A stretch of 64,000 nucleotides of DNA from Sphingopyxis panaciterrae (GTDB taxonomy: Bacteria; Pseudomonadota; Alphaproteobacteria; Sphingomonadales; Sphingomonadaceae), in NCBI RefSeq assembly GCF_011762125.1, contig NZ_JAASQN010000001.1, positions 1,597,147 through 1,661,146 on the forward strand, in the 5' to 3' direction. A program made the translations under genes and the position numbers. This document shows, piece by piece, positions 27,324 to 36,022 of this stretch. Below the pieces are notes generated by a model. It was not told the DNA's origin. It searched no databases and worked only from the letters and a program-made list of their open reading frames with translations. How positions within the stretch are numbered: position 1 is the first letter of the stretch; every line of letters starts with the position of its first letter.

Positions 27324-28637
27324 TCAGGATTTCGGTTGTTTGAACTGCGGCTCGAAGGTGCGGGCGCGCCGTAGTTCGGGGAACAGCCATGCCCAGAGCG
27401 CGGTCACGCCGACCGCCGCTGCGCCGCCAAGGGCAACCGCGCTCACCGGCCCAAATGCGGCGGCCATCGCCCCGGCGCGCATCTCGCCAAGCTCGTTCGA
27501 GGCCGAAATTGCGAGCCCCGATGCGGCGCTGACCCGTCCGCGCATATGATCGGGCGTATTGAGCTGGATCAGCGTGCCGCGAACGAAGACCGAGAACATG
27601 TCGGCCGCGCCCAGCAGGACGAGCATCGCCAGCGAAAGGAAAAGGCTGGTCGAGAGGCCGAAGGCGACCGTGGCAAGGCCGAAGACGACGACGGCCCACA
27701 GCATCTTTACGCCGACATTGCGTTCGATCGGTCGGAACGACAGCCCTAGCGCCACGACCGCTGCTCCGAGCGCGGGCGCCGCACGCAGCAAACCAAGTCC
27801 TTCGGAGCCGACATGCAGGATATCGCGCGCATAGACGGGCAGCATCGCGGTGGCGCCGGACAGGATCACCGCGAACAGATCGAGCGTGATCGTCCCGAGC
27901 AGGAAGCGTTCCACCCACACGAACTTGAGGCCGTCAAGCATCTCGCGCAGCGGGTGGCGGCGAACTTCCGCAGGTGGCGGCAGCACGGGTCGCACCCGGC
28001 TGATCGCGAAGGCCGAAACGGCGAGCAGAACCACGGCGAAAATATAGACCGAGGTCGGGTGCGCCGCGTAAATGAGGCCGCCGGCGGCGGGGCCGATCAC
28101 CGATGCCGACTGCCAGGCAATGCTGCTCATCGCGATCGCGCGCGGCAGCACGGCGGGGGGAACGATATTGGGGGCGATCGCGCTCATCGCGGGGCCGGAG
28201 AAAACGCGCGCGACGCCATGAAGGGCGGCAAGCCCGAAAAGCAGCGGCAATGTCAGGCCATCGGTCCAGGTGAACCAGCCGAGTATCCCCGCGATGACCA
28301 TGTCAATGAGATTGGAGAAGATCGCGACGCTGCGGCGTTCGAAGCGGTCGGCCGCCCAGCCGGCGACCGGCGTGAGTACGGCGAGCGGGACGAACTGGAA
28401 CAGCCCGAGCAGGCCGAGCTGGAACGACGCTTCCTTGATCGACATGCCGTAGTCGGTGCGCGCGGTGTCATACAGCTGGTAACCGATCACGACGACCATC
28501 GCGATCGTCGCCATCACCGCGGTAAAACGCGCGAACCAATAATAACGATAGTCGGGAAAGCTGAGCGGGGAAGGGGCTTTGGGATTGGCGTCCGGCATCA
28601 CCGGTTCGTCAGCGGGCTCGGGAGGTAAGGTTGCCAT
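27324..28637 (-). CDS. MFS-family transporter (enterobactin-exporter-like MFS_3 type)
   Basis: The 437-residue protein has about twelve hydrophobic helices and the major facilitator loop motif GWAADRFERRSVAIFSN between helices 2 and 3. The overall pattern (YRYYWFARFTAVMATIAM at the N-terminus, HMRGRVSA in the second half) resembles the EntS/MFS_3 efflux group. The exported compound is unknown. Its start is 45 bases from the end of a MITE-like element, and its stop is 129 bases from the divergent-looking RBBP9 start on the same strand. Confidence 0.87.
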   Translation of the reverse strand: MATLPPEPADEPVMPDANPKAPSPLSFPDYRYYWFARFTAVMATIAMVVVIGYQLYDTARTDYGMSIKEASFQLGLLGLFQFVPLAVLTPVAGWAADRFERRSVAIFSNLIDMVIAGILGWFTWTDGLTLPLLFGLAALHGVARVFSGPAMSAIAPNIVPPAVLPRAIAMSSIAWQSASVIGPAAGGLIYAAHPTSVYIFAVVLLAVSAFAISRVRPVLPPPAEVRRHPLREMLDGLKFVWVERFLLGTITLDLFAVILSGATAMLPVYARDILHVGSEGLGLLRAAPALGAAVVALGLSFRPIERNVGVKMLWAVVVFGLATVAFGLSTSLFLSLAMLVLLGAADMFSVFVRGTLIQLNTPDHMRGRVSAASGLAISASNELGEMRAGAMAAAFGPVSAVALGGAAAVGVTALWAWLFPELRRARTFEPQFKQPKS

Positions 28638-28682
28638 TGCGATCCGCCCTAAACCGCTTTTCCGGCCTGTCCAGATGGCTTA

Positions 28683-28944
28683 GGGTCAGGCCCATTAATT
28701 GCACGTTCGAGGCGTCGAAATGGCGAAGATTTCGGGTTCGGGCGACCTTGCGGGTAGCATCGCTACCCGCAAGGTCGCCCGAACCTGAGATCGAAGCCAT
28801 TTCGGCGTCGCTTCGCGATTTGACCGATTTTGCCCATGGCTTCGTCGGCAAGTTTTGAAATATCGACATATTCCTGCGCCTTGCCTTCTCGCCCTGAGCA
28901 AAATCGCTTCAAACTTCGAACCTGCAATTAATGGGTCCTGACCC
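28683..28944. mobile_element. MITE-like element with long inverted repeats and TA flanks
   Basis: GGGTCAGGcCCATTAATTGCA at 28683 onward is mirrored, with a one-base gap, by TGCAATTAATGGGTCCTGACCC ending at 28944. Both ends abut TA (28681-28682 and 28945-28946), the target duplication used by IS630/mariner transposases. Inside, a perfect 24-bp stem (28735-28758 with 28762-28785, 3-base loop) extends imperfectly outward to about 28716 and 28803. No transposase is encoded, so it would need one supplied in trans. Confidence 0.7.
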
Positions 28945-29029
28945 TAAGCCTGCCGTTCGTCGATTATCGGATGCCATCCCAGCCAAGGAATGACAGAAAG
29001 CGACGCATCGAGTTCAGGGAGATAACCGG

Positions 29030-30754
29030 ATGAAAATGAAATTTGCCCGCTTTGGCGGCGCCGCGATGGCCGCGACGCTGCTGGTGCTGACCGCCTGCAA
29101 CGCGTCGGACAACAAGTCCGCGACGGCGCCGGGCAGCGCAAAGAACTGGACCGAGTTTCGCGACAATTTCCTCGCGGGCTATTTCCCGCTCAACCCGAAT
29201 TTCGCGGTCTATCAGGGCAAGCATGAGTTCGATGGCCAGCTTCCCGACTGGTCGCCCGAAGGGATAGAGAAGCAGGCGGCTTTCCTCGAAAAGACGATCG
29301 CCGACGCCAAGGCGTTCGACGGCAAGATGAGCGATGCCGAAAAATTCGAGCGCGATTATCTGGTCCATGTCGCGCAGGGGCAGCTTTTCTTCCTCCGCGA
29401 TACCGATTTCGCGCAGAAGAATCCGGCCTATTATGTCGGCGCGCTCGACCCCAACGTCTATATCTCGCGTCCCTACGCCGATGCGACGACGCGGATGAAG
29501 GCGTTTATCGCCTATGCGCAGAAAGTTCCCGCCGCGGCCGAGCAGATCAAGGCGAACCTGAAACTGCCGCTGCCTGCAACCTTCGTCAAATATGGCACCG
29601 CGGGCTTCGGCGGTTTCGCCGACTATTATACCGGTGACGCCAAAAAGGCCTTTGCCGAGGTCAAGGATCCCGAACTGCAGAAACAGTTCGACGATGCGGC
29701 GGCAAAGGCGGCGGCAGCGATGAAGGATCTCGCGTCCTATGTCGGTTCGAAACCCGGCACCGCCGACGGCTATGCGCTCGGCGCCGACAAGTTCGCCAAG
29801 ATGATCCTGACCAATGAAGGCGTCGACACCCCGCTCGATGAACTCGAACGAATCGGTCAGGCCGACCTCAAGCGTAACCAGGACGCGCTCAAGGCCGCGT
29901 GCGCCACTTATGCGGCGGGCATGACGATCGCCGACTGCATGAAAAAGATGAATTCGGACAAGCCCGCCGACGGCCCGGTCGCCGAAGCACGCCGCCAGCT
30001 CCCTGCGCTGCGCGCCTTCCTCGTCGAAAAGGATCTCGTCACCATCCCGGGCACCGAGCAGGCGAAGGTTGAGGAATCGCCGCCGTACAATCGGCAGAAC
30101 AGCGCCTATATCGATATCCCGGGGCCGTATGAAAAAGGCCTGCCGTCGGTCTATTATATCTCGCCGCCCGATCCGACCTGGGACAAGCAGACGCAGAACG
30201 ACTTCGTGCCGGGCAAGAAGGACCTGATGTTCACCTCGGTGCACGAGGTGTGGCCGGGCCACTTCCTGAACTTCCTCCATTCGAACCGCGCGACAAGCAT
30301 CTTCGGCAAGCTGTTCGTCGGCTATGCCTTTGCCGAGGGCTGGGCGCATTATACCGAGGAAATGATGTGGGACGCCGGGCTCGGCAATGGCGACCCGGAA
30401 ACGCATATCGGTCAGCTCTCGAACGCGTTGCTCCGCGATTGTCGTTACCTGTCGGCGATCGGGCTCCATACCAAGGGCATGACGGTCGCGGACTCGGAAA
30501 AGCTGTTCAAGGAGCAATGCTATCAGGACGAAGGCAACGCCCGCCAGCAGGCGGCGCGCGGCACCTATGATCCGCTCTACCTCAACTACACGATGGGCAA
30601 GCTGATGATCCGCAAGCTCCGCGAGGATTGGACGAAGGGCGACAAGACGAAATGGAAGGCCTTCCACGACCAGTTCCTCTCCTACGGCGGACCTCCGATC
30701 CCGATGGTGCGCGCCGCAATGATGAAGGAGGATGCACCGAAGGCGGTCTTCTGA
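29030..30754 (+). CDS. DUF885-family putative metallopeptidase lipoprotein
   Basis: The 574-residue protein begins with a signal peptide ending in the lipobox LTAC (Cys23), so it should be a periplasm-facing lipoprotein. It belongs to the DUF885 family, which has a zinc-peptidase-like motif seen here as SVHEVWPGHFLNF, with a downstream YAFAEGWAHYTEEMM that supplies a Glu ligand. The function is assumed to be peptide hydrolysis; no substrate is known. It has a good ribosome binding site (AGGGAGA) and lies between the MITE-like element and a palindromic repeat. Confidence 0.88.
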   Translation: MKMKFARFGGAAMAATLLVLTACNASDNKSATAPGSAKNWTEFRDNFLAGYFPLNPNFAVYQGKHEFDGQLPDWSPEGIEKQAAFLEKTIADAKAFDGKMSDAEKFERDYLVHVAQGQLFFLRDTDFAQKNPAYYVGALDPNVYISRPYADATTRMKAFIAYAQKVPAAAEQIKANLKLPLPATFVKYGTAGFGGFADYYTGDAKKAFAEVKDPELQKQFDDAAAKAAAAMKDLASYVGSKPGTADGYALGADKFAKMILTNEGVDTPLDELERIGQADLKRNQDALKAACATYAAGMTIADCMKKMNSDKPADGPVAEARRQLPALRAFLVEKDLVTIPGTEQAKVEESPPYNRQNSAYIDIPGPYEKGLPSVYYISPPDPTWDKQTQNDFVPGKKDLMFTSVHEVWPGHFLNFLHSNRATSIFGKLFVGYAFAEGWAHYTEEMMWDAGLGNGDPETHIGQLSNALLRDCRYLSAIGLHTKGMTVADSEKLFKEQCYQDEGNARQQAARGTYDPLYLNYTMGKLMIRKLREDWTKGDKTKWKAFHDQFLSYGGPPIPMVRAAMMKEDAPKAVF

Positions 30755-30762
30755 CTTGCTCG

Positions 30763-30852
30763 TCGCCCCCGCGCAGGCGGGGGCCGTAGTCGGCATTGAA
30801 CTTCGTCGCTGCGTATACCTCCAACGGCCCCCGCCTGCGCGGGGGCGACGCT
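30763..30852. repeat. Palindromic repeat, CCCCCGCGxAGGCGGGGG family, copy 2
   Basis: Perfect 27-bp inverted arms (30763-30789 and 30826-30852) flank a 36-base spacer. It lies between the DUF885 gene and the TIR gene and may separate their transcripts. Its sequence is close to the copy at 19852-19917. Confidence 0.82.
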
Positions 30853-30913
30853 TTCAGAAGGCTGGCGAATCGAATTACGGACAGCTAGCTTCCCGTCAAA
30901 GGGGGGCTAGCCC

Positions 30914-32104
30914 ATGGTCGACGTCTTCATTTCCTATTCGCGCGAAAACAAGGCGCGCGTCGCCGACATCGCCGCAGCGGTCGCCGCTGCCGGCTATGAC
31001 GTCTGGTGGGATGCCGAACTGCCCCCGCACCGCTCCTACGGCGATGTGATCACCGAAAAGATCGGCAACGCCAAGGCGGCGATCGTCGTCTGGTCGCAGG
31101 CGTCGGCACAGTCCGAATGGGTTCGCGCCGAGGCCGATGTCGCGCGCAACCAGAAGAAGCTGGTCCAGACCGCGATCGACGACGTGATGCCGCCGCTGCC
31201 CTTTAACCAGATCCAGTTCGCTGATTTGCGCGACTGGCGCGGCGAGGCCGATCATGGCGGCTGGCGCAAGGTGCTGATGAGCCTCGAGGATTTATGCGGC
31301 CGCGAAGCTGTGACCGCTTCGACAGCTCCCGTCGCAAGAGCGCCGTCACCATCGCCGCCTGTCGATCGCCAGCCTTCGCCTGCACCGCAGAAATCCTCTT
31401 TCCTGCCATGGGCGCTTCTCGGCCTTGCCGCCATCGCGGTCGCGTTGCTCACGTGGAAGCTGATGCAGCCGGCGCCTGCGGCGCCCATAGCGGAGCAAGC
31501 AGACAAGGGCGTCGTCTCCGACACAGCAAAGGCACAAGGTTCGTCGGGCGACGCGCCGGCGGTCGAAAACGGCCCGGCAGAAGCGTTCACGCTCGCGGCG
31601 GTCATCGACGATCCCGACGGCTTCACCAATATCCGCGCTGGGCAGAGCACGCAGTCGGCGATTGTCGGAAAGGTACTCGAAGGCGAGAAGTTCCTGACCT
31701 ATCGGCAATCGGGCCCATGGTGGCGGGTGCGCAAGGCCGACGGCACGGCAGGCTATATGTTCCGCAAATATATCCGGCTGGTCGAGGGCGGGACGACGGA
31801 TAATTCAACGTCGCTGCCCGACGGCCCGATGCCGACCGGGATCGGAGGCAGCGGGGTGGTGATCCCAGATTCGTCCGAACGCCTGCTGGCGCCCGCTGAC
31901 ATCGCCAATTTCGGCTTGCTCGAACTTCGCGTCGCGCGGAACGAGATTTTCGCGCGGCATGGTTTCCGTTTCAAGGACGCCAGGCTCCGCGCGCATTTCA
32001 GCCAGTTCGACTGGTACCGTCCATCGACCGACACGGTGCAGCTATCCGCTGTCGAAAAGGCCAATGTCGCCTTGCTGAAATCGGCCGAAGCCGCCGTGCA
32101 ATGA
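30914..32104 (+). CDS. Membrane-anchored TIR domain protein with SH3 and YARHG domains
   Basis: The 396-residue protein starts with a TIR domain (about 1-130). It shows DVFISYSRENKARV, YDVWWDAELPP and SQSEWVRAEADVARN-type sequence, in which Glu73 (W-V-R-A-E) aligns with the catalytic Glu of NAD+-cleaving TIR enzymes. A Pro/Ser-rich linker (135-160) leads to a transmembrane helix (about 163-181). A bacterial SH3 domain (about 224-290: FTNIRAGQSTQSAIVGKV, WWRVRKADGTAGYMF) and a YARHG domain (about 333-385: ELRVARNEIFARHGFRF) follow. TIR should be cytoplasmic and the SH3/YARHG part periplasmic. The cyclase gene begins inside its last codons with a 4-base overlap, so the two proteins are made together. 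Confidence 0.86.
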   Translation: MVDVFISYSRENKARVADIAAAVAAAGYDVWWDAELPPHRSYGDVITEKIGNAKAAIVVWSQASAQSEWVRAEADVARNQKKLVQTAIDDVMPPLPFNQIQFADLRDWRGEADHGGWRKVLMSLEDLCGREAVTASTAPVARAPSPSPPVDRQPSPAPQKSSFLPWALLGLAAIAVALLTWKLMQPAPAAPIAEQADKGVVSDTAKAQGSSGDAPAVENGPAEAFTLAAVIDDPDGFTNIRAGQSTQSAIVGKVLEGEKFLTYRQSGPWWRVRKADGTAGYMFRKYIRLVEGGTTDNSTSLPDGPMPTGIGGSGVVIPDSSERLLAPADIANFGLLELRVARNEIFARHGFRFKDARLRAHFSQFDWYRPSTDTVQLSAVEKANVALLKSAEAAVQ

Positions 32105-33885
32105 TGGTGGGCGAGGCGACGGCAAGCGCCGCCGCCGAGGCGGAGGTCGTCCATCGGCTGGCGCACGGCGACGCGCTGAGCGCCTTCGATTGTGCCGCGG
32201 GCGCCCGGCGCGCGGGCGTCGATAGTCCGCGTCTGCGTTACTTGATGGTTCGGGCGCTCGCCGCATCGGGCGACAGCCTGGGTGCAATGCATCTCTATGA
32301 ACAGTTCGATCTCGCCGCGAGTGGCGACGTCGACAGCCTCGCGCTCGCTGGACGCATCTGGAAGGATGCGGCGTTCGATCGGGACGGCGCCGGGCGCACC
32401 GAATATCTGCAAAAGGCGGCTGCCGCCTACGACCATGCCTTTCGGACATCGGGCGCCGACTTTCCTGCCATCAATGCCGCAAGCCTCTATGCCATGCTCG
32501 GCGAACGCGAGCGCGCGGCGGCGCTTGCCGAACCGATCGCCGCTTATGGCGCGGCGGGCAACTACTGGGATCTGGCGACGCGCGTCGAGGCATTGCTCCT
32601 GCTCGGTCGCGGCGAGGAAGCGCTGCTTCATGCCCGCGCCGCCGATACCGAGGCCGGCACGCGGACCGGCGACCGCGCGTCGACCTGCCGCCAGCTTGCC
32701 CGGCTCGCGAAAAGCCGCGCGATCGATCGCGATCACGCTGCCGCAGTCATGGCTGTGCTGCGCCCGATGCCGGTCGGCGTTTATTGCGGTCGCATGTTCC
32801 GGGCCGGCGGGGCAGGGGAGGCCAATGCGCGCGCCGCGATTGCTCGCGCCCTCGATACCCGCCCCGTTTCGGCGCTCGTCGGCCCGCTCGCCTGCGGCGC
32901 CGACATATTGTTCGCCGAGGAAGCGCTGGCCCGCGACATCGACCTGACCGTCGTATTGCCCTTTGCCGAAGATGATTTCATCGCCCAGTCGGTGGCGTCG
33001 GGCGGCGGCGAATGGCTCGCCCGCTATGTCCGCTGCCGTGACGGCGCGGCGATGGTCCATTTCGCCAGCAACGCGCGCTATGTCAGCGATGATTGCCAGT
33101 TCATCCTCGGCTCGCATACCGCGATGGGGCTCGCCAAGCTGCGGGCGCGCGAACTCGAAACGGCAGCGATCCAGTTCGCGGTCGTCGATCCGGCGGCGGC
33201 GGCGCGGCCCGATGCGGTCATTGCCGGCACCAACGCCGATATCGCCCTGTGGCGCGACCACGGCGGCGTCACGGCGACGATTGCCGTGGGCGATCTCGAC
33301 CGCAGGCTCGACTTTCCGCCCGCGCCGAAACCTCCCGAGGGGACGCGGCGCGGCCTTTACGCGATATTGTTCGCCGATTTCGCGGGCTTTTCAAAACTGG
33401 GTGAGGCCGAGCTACCGGTCTTCGCGCAGGAGGTGATGGGCGGTATCGGCCGCATCCTCGACGATTTCGGTGACGCCGTCCTGTTCCGCAACACTTGGGG
33501 CGACGCTGTCTATGCGATCATCGACGATCCAGCGACGGCGGCGCGCATCGCACTGGCGATGCAGGAACGCCTCGGCACCCTGCCGCCGGGATTGGGGCTT
33601 GAGGGGCATCAGGCCGGGATGCGTACGGGGATTCATTTCGGGCCGATCTATCGCGGAGTCGACCCGGTCGTCGGCAACGAGCTGTGGTACGGAACCGAGG
33701 TGACGCGCACCGCGCGGATCGAGCCGGTGACACTGGTCGGAGAGATTTATTGCACCCAGCCGCTCGCGGCGATGCTCGCGCTCGGCAACGCGCGCGATTT
33801 CAACTGCGACTATGTCGGCAAGGTCGGGCTCGCGAAGGATTATGGCGAACTGGCGCTCTACCGCCTGTCGCGCCGCTCAGCCTGA
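32101..33885 (+). CDS. TPR / SLOG-like / class III nucleotide cyclase protein
   Basis: The 594-residue protein has three parts. Residues about 15-215 are helical TPR-like repeats of the TRAFs-binding (DUF4071) type. Residues about 224-365 form a Rossmann-like domain with GPLACGADILFAEEALA and LTVVLPFAEDDFIAQSV, resembling the SLOG nucleotide-sensing fold. Residues about 415-590 are a class III adenylate/guanylate cyclase domain. The metal-binding Asp residues are Asp426 (FADFAGF) and Asp468 (NTWGDAV), and the transition-state Arg is Arg539. The base-selecting Lys is Asn464 and the usual Asn before that Arg is Thr535, so the nucleotide made is uncertain. It overlaps the TIR gene by 4 bases and the convergent rsmB by 9. 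Confidence 0.82.
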   Translation: MMVGEATASAAAEAEVVHRLAHGDALSAFDCAAGARRAGVDSPRLRYLMVRALAASGDSLGAMHLYEQFDLAASGDVDSLALAGRIWKDAAFDRDGAGRTEYLQKAAAAYDHAFRTSGADFPAINAASLYAMLGERERAAALAEPIAAYGAAGNYWDLATRVEALLLLGRGEEALLHARAADTEAGTRTGDRASTCRQLARLAKSRAIDRDHAAAVMAVLRPMPVGVYCGRMFRAGGAGEANARAAIARALDTRPVSALVGPLACGADILFAEEALARDIDLTVVLPFAEDDFIAQSVASGGGEWLARYVRCRDGAAMVHFASNARYVSDDCQFILGSHTAMGLAKLRARELETAAIQFAVVDPAAAARPDAVIAGTNADIALWRDHGGVTATIAVGDLDRRLDFPPAPKPPEGTRRGLYAILFADFAGFSKLGEAELPVFAQEVMGGIGRILDDFGDAVLFRNTWGDAVYAIIDDPATAARIALAMQERLGTLPPGLGLEGHQAGMRTGIHFGPIYRGVDPVVGNELWYGTEVTRTARIEPVTLVGEIYCTQPLAAMLALGNARDFNCDYVGKVGLAKDYGELALYRLSRRSA

Positions 33886-35175
33886 CGGTGCGCGGAGCCG
33901 GGCGATGAAGAAGCCGTCGAGGCCTCCCGCTGCGGCGAGCGTTCCCGGAAGGGTCCGGACAAAGCCGTTTGCGTCGGGTAGAATGCCGTCCGGCAGTTCA
34001 TCGGCGCCGACCGGTGCGGCGGCCCAGTCCTTGTGTTCGGCGAGAAACGCCGCAATCCGCTCTTCGCCTTCAGCCCGCTCGAGCGAGCAGGTGGCATAGA
34101 GGAGAGTCCCGCCCGGCTTGACCCAGTTCGCCGCGCGCGCGAGTAATTCAGCCTGCAAGGTCGCCATCTCGGCGATCTCGCGTGCTTCGATACGGTGCAG
34201 CACGTCGGGGTGGCGGCGGAAGATGCCGGTCGCCGAGCACGGCGCGTCGAGCAGCACCGCATCGGCCGCCTCGCCCGGTTCCCACTTTCGGATATCGCCC
34301 TGCACGACCGCGGCCTCCAGCCCGGTGCGGTCGAGATTTTCCTCGAGCCGCGTCAGCCGTTTGGCGCTCGCATCGACCGCGAGCACCGACCAGCCCGCCG
34401 CGGCGAGCTGCATCGTCTTGCCGCCGGGTGCGGCGCAGAGGTCGAGCACCGATCGCCCTTCGCCCGCGCCGAGCAGCCGCGCGGGGATACTCGCGGCGAT
34501 ATCCTGCACCCACCAGCCGCCCGCCTTGAAACCGGGCAGGTCGGTCACTGCCTGCCCGCGTGGCAATCGCAAATGGCGCGCGACAAGGCTGGTGGCGTCG
34601 GGCCACGCCGCCGCATCGGGCTCGGCGGCGAAGCTGAGGTCGAGTGGCGGCGCCGCGCTCCACGCCGCTTCCGCCGCCGTCACCATCGCATCGCCCCACG
34701 CCGCCGACCAGCGCTCGGCGGTCGCCGGGGGCAGGGTGGCGCGCTCGGGCAGCTCCCATTCTTCCTGCTGCGCGCGCGACAAGATCGCATGCACCAGCCG
34801 CCGCGGTCCACCCTCGACGAGCGGCAGCGCGGTCGACACCACCGCATGCCCCGGGCTCTTCAACACCAGCAACTGCGCCAGCGCGATCCGCAGCACCGCG
34901 CGCGACTTGACGTCGTCGGGAAGCGTCTGCGTTGTCGCGCTATCGATCAGCGCGTCGATATCGGTCATCCAGCGCAACGCTTCGGAAACGATCGCGATCG
35001 CAAAGGCGCGGTCGGCAGGCGCCAGCCCCTGCGTCGCGGCATGCGCGGCGATATCGAGCGGATCGCCGCGGCGCAGCACGGCGTCGATGAGGCGCAGCGC
35101 AGCACGGCGCGGCGCCGTGCCCGGCGGATCGCCCTCGGCGCTGCGCCGTCTGCGATGCGGGTTCCGGTCAGCCAT
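33877..35175 (-). CDS. rsmB: 16S rRNA m5C methyltransferase RsmB/NOL1-NOP2 family
   Basis: The 432-residue protein joins an N-terminal NusB-like RNA-binding domain (AALRLIDAVLRRGDPLDI, RAFAIAIVSEALRW) to a SAM-dependent RNA cytosine-5 methyltransferase. The SAM motif is VLDLCAAPGGKT, and the two catalytic cysteines lie in DAPCSATGIFRRHPD and LYATCSLERAEGEE. This fits RsmB, which modifies C967 of 16S rRNA in E. coli, although other RsmB/F paralogues exist. The gene converges with the cyclase gene and their stops overlap. Confidence 0.9.
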   Translation of the reverse strand: MADRNPHRRRRSAEGDPPGTAPRRAALRLIDAVLRRGDPLDIAAHAATQGLAPADRAFAIAIVSEALRWMTDIDALIDSATTQTLPDDVKSRAVLRIALAQLLVLKSPGHAVVSTALPLVEGGPRRLVHAILSRAQQEEWELPERATLPPATAERWSAAWGDAMVTAAEAAWSAAPPLDLSFAAEPDAAAWPDATSLVARHLRLPRGQAVTDLPGFKAGGWWVQDIAASIPARLLGAGEGRSVLDLCAAPGGKTMQLAAAGWSVLAVDASAKRLTRLEENLDRTGLEAAVVQGDIRKWEPGEAADAVLLDAPCSATGIFRRHPDVLHRIEAREIAEMATLQAELLARAANWVKPGGTLLYATCSLERAEGEERIAAFLAEHKDWAAAPVGADELPDGILPDANGFVRTLPGTLAAAGGLDGFFIARLRAPSG

Positions 35176-35218
35176 GACGGTTGGCGAAGCGTGCGCGCCG
35201 TCCTATATCGGTGCCGCG

Positions 35219-35428
35219 ATGACCAAAGACAGCGAAGCTCGAACCATCGGCGGAACACCGCGCGCGGCGAAGCGCCCGGCGCATGTGAAGCCGCCCGCAG
35301 GCTGGACGAACGCTCCCGTCCCGGCACCCGCGCCGATCCGCGAGGATCGGGACGAAGATCAGCCCGGCGGGCGCAACCCGGTGCGCTATGGCGATTGGGA
35401 GCTCAAAGGCCTCGCCATCGACTTCTGA
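35219..35428 (+). CDS. DUF1674 / SDHAF4-like succinate dehydrogenase assembly factor
   Basis: The 69-residue protein starts at the ATG at 35219, just beyond the divergent rsmB start. Its C-terminus GRNPVRYGDWELKGLAIDF matches the conserved tail of SDHAF4 (DUF1674), a small chaperone that binds the flavinylated SdhA subunit before complex II assembly. The N-terminal half is basic and Pro-rich, as is usual. It shares a 43-base divergent start region with rsmB, a common arrangement in alphaproteobacteria. It is easy to miss because a longer antisense-derived frame runs through it. Confidence 0.85.
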   Translation: MTKDSEARTIGGTPRAAKRPAHVKPPAGWTNAPVPAPAPIREDRDEDQPGGRNPVRYGDWELKGLAIDF

Positions 35429-35448
35429 CGCTGTGGTCGGCGAATTTC

Positions 35449-36012
35449 TCAAAAGGGGTTCATCCGTCCTATCAATCGGGTGCGGTCGATGAACTGATGT
35501 TTCAGCGCCGCCAGAATATGGATCGTCACCAGCGCCAGCATCGTCAGCCCCAGCAATTCGTGCCGATCGTGCAATGTGTCGGCGACGCTTTCGCTCGGAC
35601 CGACGATTGAGGGCATCGTGAACAGGCCGAAGACGTCGATTGGGCGATCTGCCGCGGACATCCACACCCAGCCCGACAGGGGCAACAGGATCAGCAACAG
35701 ATAGAAGAGCAGGTGCACGACCTTGCTCAGCGGGCGTTGCCATGCGGGCGTTCCGGCGGGCAGCGCCGGCGGTTTATGCCCGATCCGCCACAGGATCAGC
35801 GCGATCGTCAGCAGCAATATCGTGATGCCGAGCGACTTGTGAATGCCCATCGCCGCGCGATGCGTCTCCCGCGGCAGGCCCTCGGTCAGCATCGCGAGGC
35901 CGATGTTGACGATCACCGCCAGACCGATCAGCCAGTGCAGCCAGATGGCCACCTTCGTATAGCGCGGAGCGGCGGTTGTTCCCGCGGTGCCGGCATCGAC
36001 GTCGGTGGCCAT
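35449..36012 (-). CDS. Cytochrome b561 family membrane protein
   Basis: The 187-residue protein has four transmembrane helices with haem-ligand histidines placed as in bacterial cytochrome b561: IWLHWLIGLAVI, MGIHKSLGITIL, VVHLLFYLLLI and DRHELLGLTMLALVTIHIL. It probably moves electrons between quinol and a periplasmic acceptor such as superoxide, as CybB does. It begins 11 bases after the SapC stop, so both are on one transcript. The genes converge with the SDHAF4 homologue. Confidence 0.88.
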   Translation of the reverse strand: MATDVDAGTAGTTAAPRYTKVAIWLHWLIGLAVIVNIGLAMLTEGLPRETHRAAMGIHKSLGITILLLTIALILWRIGHKPPALPAGTPAWQRPLSKVVHLLFYLLLILLPLSGWVWMSAADRPIDVFGLFTMPSIVGPSESVADTLHDRHELLGLTMLALVTIHILAALKHQFIDRTRLIGRMNPF

Positions 36013-36022
36013 GGCTATCTCC

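Noticed and set aside
26527..27918. Long 463-codon version of the RBBP9-type hydrolase
   Set aside because: The N-terminal half reads antisense-like, crosses a promoter-like AT-rich patch and runs into the MFS gene. Only the part from 27195 matches the family.
34118..35428. 436-codon plus-strand frame covering rsmB and the SDHAF4 homologue
   Set aside because: Only its last 69 codons from the ATG at 35219 are a real gene; the rest is antisense to rsmB.
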